Of a stretch of DNA of 7,549 nucleotides, positions 5,637 to 7,549 are shown one piece after another. Origin of the DNA: Syntrophomonadaceae bacterium (GTDB taxonomy: Bacteria > Bacillota > Dethiobacteria > DTU022). Location of the stretch: contig PWEB01000305.1 of the NCBI GenBank assembly GCA_003553305.1, positions 1-7,549 on the forward strand. The letters are read 5' to 3'. Position numbers and translations under genes: made by a program. The first letter of the stretch is position 1, and each line of letters opens with the position of its first letter. The notes under the pieces are model-generated. The model saw only the letters and a list, made by a program, of their open reading frames with translations. It ran no database searches and was not told where the DNA came from.

Positions 5637-6560
5637 CTAGTTTTTCAGACGTGGATCCAGTGCATCACGCAGCCCGTCTCCGACTAAGTTGATACTTAAA
5701 ACGGAAATAAAGATCAGAAAGCCGGGCGGAAGCCATAACCACCACATCCTCATCAATACGGTCATGCTCCGGGCCGGTTCCAAAATATTGCCCCAACTTG
5801 GTATTGGAGGCTGGACTCCCAGGCCGAGGTAGCTTAAAGCTGCTTCAACTAAGATAGCAGTCGCCATAATTAAGGTGCCACTGATCAGGATTGGAGCCAT
5901 AGCGTTGGGCAGCATATGGCGCAGTATAATGCGGAATTCGCTTGCCCCCGTGGATTTGGCTGCTTCAATGTATTCGGTTTGCTTGATCGAAAGGAATTGG
6001 CCCCTTACCAGGCGGCAGGTTTCCGTCCAAGTTAGCAGGCCAATAATCAACATCGTGTTATAGATGCTCGGTCCTAAGATTGCTGCTGCAGTAATTGCCA
6101 GGGCCAGGAAGGGAAAAGCGATGACCATATCAGTTATGCGCATGATCACTGTATCGACCCATCTTCCATAATAGCCGGCCAAGCAGCCCATTATTACCCC
6201 TATAACCATCTGTATTGAACTGGCAACCAACCCGACAGTAAGGGAAACCCTGCCCCCGTAAAGGTTACGGGTTAAAAGATCCCTTCCTTCTCGATCAGTT
6301 CCGAATAAATGTTCTGCAGATGGTGGTTCCTCCTGATTTCGCAGATCGATGGAATCCCGGTCATAGGAGGTAAGGACGGGAGCCGTTATAGCCAGGACGA
6401 TCAGGATTAGCAATATAACGCTACCGATCATGGCAATCTTGTTGCGGCGGAAGCGCTTCCATATAATTTTGCCGGGACTCATAACTTTTTCTTGATTGTT
6501 GCTATTTAACGAACCCGCTTTTGCGGGGTTACGTCTGAATTTTGATAAGATACGGTTCAT
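5637..6560 (-). CDS. oppC: Oligopeptide/dipeptide ABC transporter permease OppC
   Basis: A 307-residue inner-membrane permease, normal length for OppC/DppC. It opens with a basic, polar 40-residue cytoplasmic tail ending in WKRFRRNKIAMIG, characteristic of OppC. The first helix spans about 43-63, followed by an extracellular loop with the conserved HLFGTDREGRD (84-93), then five more helices. The ATPase-coupling EAA loop is clear at 199-219 (EAAKSTGASEF..., ending RHMLPN). The C-terminus NLVGDGLRDALDPRLKN (291-307) is diagnostic of the family. The start is ATG 6558-6560 with an AGAGGGGG SD beginning within the oppB stop region, 6 nt upstream. Met27 could serve as an internal start but lacks an SD. 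OppC pairs with OppB to form the translocation channel. Codons 11-16 contain a perfect CCCGC/GCGGG hairpin with a four-base loop, probably incidental. Confidence 0.95.
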   Translation of the reverse strand: MNRILSKFRRNPAKAGSLNSNNQEKVMSPGKIIWKRFRRNKIAMIGSVILLILIVLAITAPVLTSYDRDSIDLRNQEEPPSAEHLFGTDREGRDLLTRNLYGGRVSLTVGLVASSIQMVIGVIMGCLAGYYGRWVDTVIMRITDMVIAFPFLALAITAAAILGPSIYNTMLIIGLLTWTETCRLVRGQFLSIKQTEYIEAAKSTGASEFRIILRHMLPNAMAPILISGTLIMATAILVEAALSYLGLGVQPPIPSWGNILEPARSMTVLMRMWWLWLPPGFLIFISVLSINLVGDGLRDALDPRLKN

Positions 6561-6566
6561 AATTAA

Positions 6567-6574
6567 CCCCCTCT
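6567..6574 (-). promoter_or_regulatory. Ribosome binding site of oppC
   Basis: The minus strand reads AGAGGGGG, starting inside the TAA stop of oppB (6574-6576) and ending 6 nt before the oppC ATG. With only 13 nt between the two genes, ribosomes ending oppB could reinitiate on oppC. Confidence 0.65.
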
Positions 6575-7542
6575 TAATCGTAGCGAATTCGCGGATCTAC
6601 TACTGAGTAAAAAATATCGGCCAGCAGGTTACCCATGATAACCAGTACAGCCAGGAAAACATTGATGCCCATTAAGAGGCCGTAATCTCTCTGGCTGATA
6701 GATTCTATAAGAAGAGTCCCCATCCCCGGCCAGGTAAATACCGATTCGGTAATTATTGCCCCAGAAAAAAGGAAAGGTAAACTTAATCCCAAAATGGTTA
6801 TTACCGGTAATAGAGCATTGCGCAGAGCATGTCTGTAAATAACTACCTGCTCAGAAAGTCCTTTTGCCCGGGCAGTCCTAACATAATCCTGCCGGATCAC
6901 TTCCAGCATACTGGAGCGGGTGAAACGGACGAAGCGAGCAGTATTAGCTGCAGTCAGAGTGACCAGGGGCAGGATCAGGTGCCTGCCTACATCTAATGCG
7001 TAAGCAATAAAGGTGGGGTGACGGATTCCGGCGGAAACCATTCCCCCAATGGGAAGCCAACCCAGCTGGAAGCCAAAAAGCCAGACCAGAACGATTCCTA
7101 AGAAGAAGACTGGAACGGAAACACCTGCGATTGCCATTACTACAACCGAGTAATCAAGAGTAGAATACTGCCTGGTAGCTGAAATGACTCCGATTGGAAC
7201 AGCTATTATAAAACTGACAAAGATGGAAGAAAACGTTAGCAGTACTGTAGCTCCGAGGCGGTTTTGAATAAGTTCAGAAACTAGACGTCCCCTGTAACGG
7301 GTGGAATAACCAAGGTTGCCCTGCACTGCTTCAGTTAGCCAGGTGCCATAACGCTGCAGGAGGGGACGATCCAGGCCCAATTGCTCTTCTCTTCGCTCAA
7401 TAGCTTCCTGGGAAATAGTAGGATCTACCATGTGAGAAAGTGGGCTTCCCGGGGCCATATTTATAATGATATAAACGATGAAGGTGGTGCCGAGCAGGGT
7501 AGGTATCATTTGAAGCAGGCGGCGTAAAATATATTGCTTCAT
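6574..7542 (-). CDS. oppB: Oligopeptide/dipeptide ABC transporter permease OppB
   Basis: A 322-residue inner-membrane permease, full length for OppB/DppB. Visible landmarks: N-terminal MKQYILRRLLQMIPTLLG with the first helix (about 9-29), the MAPGSP motif (29-34) after it, LGLDRPLLQRYGTWL (55-69), QGNLGYS (74-80), five further helices, and the EAA coupling loop at 220-242 (DYVRTARAKGLS followed by HALRNALLP). Near the end are ESVFTWPGMGTLL (266-278) and DYGLLMG (286-292), and the C-terminal DPRIRYD typical of DppB/OppB. It is the first gene of the operon visible here. Only 7 bases upstream of its ATG (7540-7542) lie in the window, so its SD and the operon promoter are not seen. A solute-binding lipoprotein gene is expected beyond the right edge. 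Oligopeptide, dipeptide and related solutes such as nickel cannot be distinguished. Confidence 0.95.
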   Translation of the reverse strand: MKQYILRRLLQMIPTLLGTTFIVYIIINMAPGSPLSHMVDPTISQEAIERREEQLGLDRPLLQRYGTWLTEAVQGNLGYSTRYRGRLVSELIQNRLGATVLLTFSSIFVSFIIAVPIGVISATRQYSTLDYSVVVMAIAGVSVPVFFLGIVLVWLFGFQLGWLPIGGMVSAGIRHPTFIAYALDVGRHLILPLVTLTAANTARFVRFTRSSMLEVIRQDYVRTARAKGLSEQVVIYRHALRNALLPVITILGLSLPFLFSGAIITESVFTWPGMGTLLIESISQRDYGLLMGINVFLAVLVIMGNLLADIFYSVVDPRIRYD

Positions 7543-7549
7543 ATCAAAC

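Noticed and set aside
6513..6527. CCCGC/GCGGG hairpin inside oppC codons 11-16 as an attenuator
   Set aside because: The stem is only 5 bp within coding sequence, with no T-run and no alternative pairing partner seen; likely a product of codon composition.
1..7549. CRISPR arrays, tRNA/rRNA genes, integrase/transposase genes, toxin-antitoxin pairs or anti-phage systems
   Set aside because: No regularly spaced repeats, RNA gene signatures or matching protein motifs were seen on either strand; the window is ordinary core and transport genes.

Overview
The window reads as chromosomal DNA from a low-to-moderate-GC Firmicute, most probably a Clostridia-type anaerobe. The grounds are strong purine-rich Shine-Dalgarno (SD) sequences, frequent GTG and TTG starts, a consensus sigma-A promoter, and the gene families present: a Firmicute-style dodecin, DegV, a DUF151/BFN protein, a MATE pump and an Opp/Dpp importer. 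Genus assignment is not possible from what can be seen here.

Layout. On the minus strand, 45-251 encodes a small dodecin-family protein behind a perfect consensus promoter, and 438-1310 encodes a DegV-family fatty-acid-binding protein. A short divergent intergenic region (1311-1449) separates degV from a plus-strand BFN/DUF151 protein (1450-1884). Next comes a 156-bp gap holding a perfect 11-bp inverted repeat with nested smaller hairpins (1909-1955), then a plus-strand MATE multidrug/cation antiporter (2041-3450). The rest of the window (3457-7542) is a tightly packed minus-strand operon transcribed from right to left: oppB, oppC, oppD, oppF and a small membrane-protein ORF coupled to oppF. 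The MATE gene and the opp operon converge, with only 6 bp between their stop codons.

How the genes work together. OppB and OppC are the two membrane channel subunits, and OppD and OppF the two ATPases, of one peptide-type (or related solute) ABC importer. All four look intact. The substrate-binding lipoprotein (OppA/DppA type) is not in the window and would be expected beyond position 7549, so the substrate cannot be fixed. The 63-67 residue membrane ORF at the operon end may be an accessory component. The dodecin, DegV, BFN and MATE genes show no evident functional link to each other or to the importer.

I did not find a clearly new multi-gene system. The points most worth a second look are the small membrane protein coupled to oppF, the nested inverted repeat between BFN and MATE, the dodecin with substitutions at both usual flavin-contact positions, and the three-codon ATG ORF overlapping the BFN start. 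Several starts given here (degV, BFN, oppD, the small ORF) differ from the longest open frame because SD spacing and family N-termini favour an internal codon.
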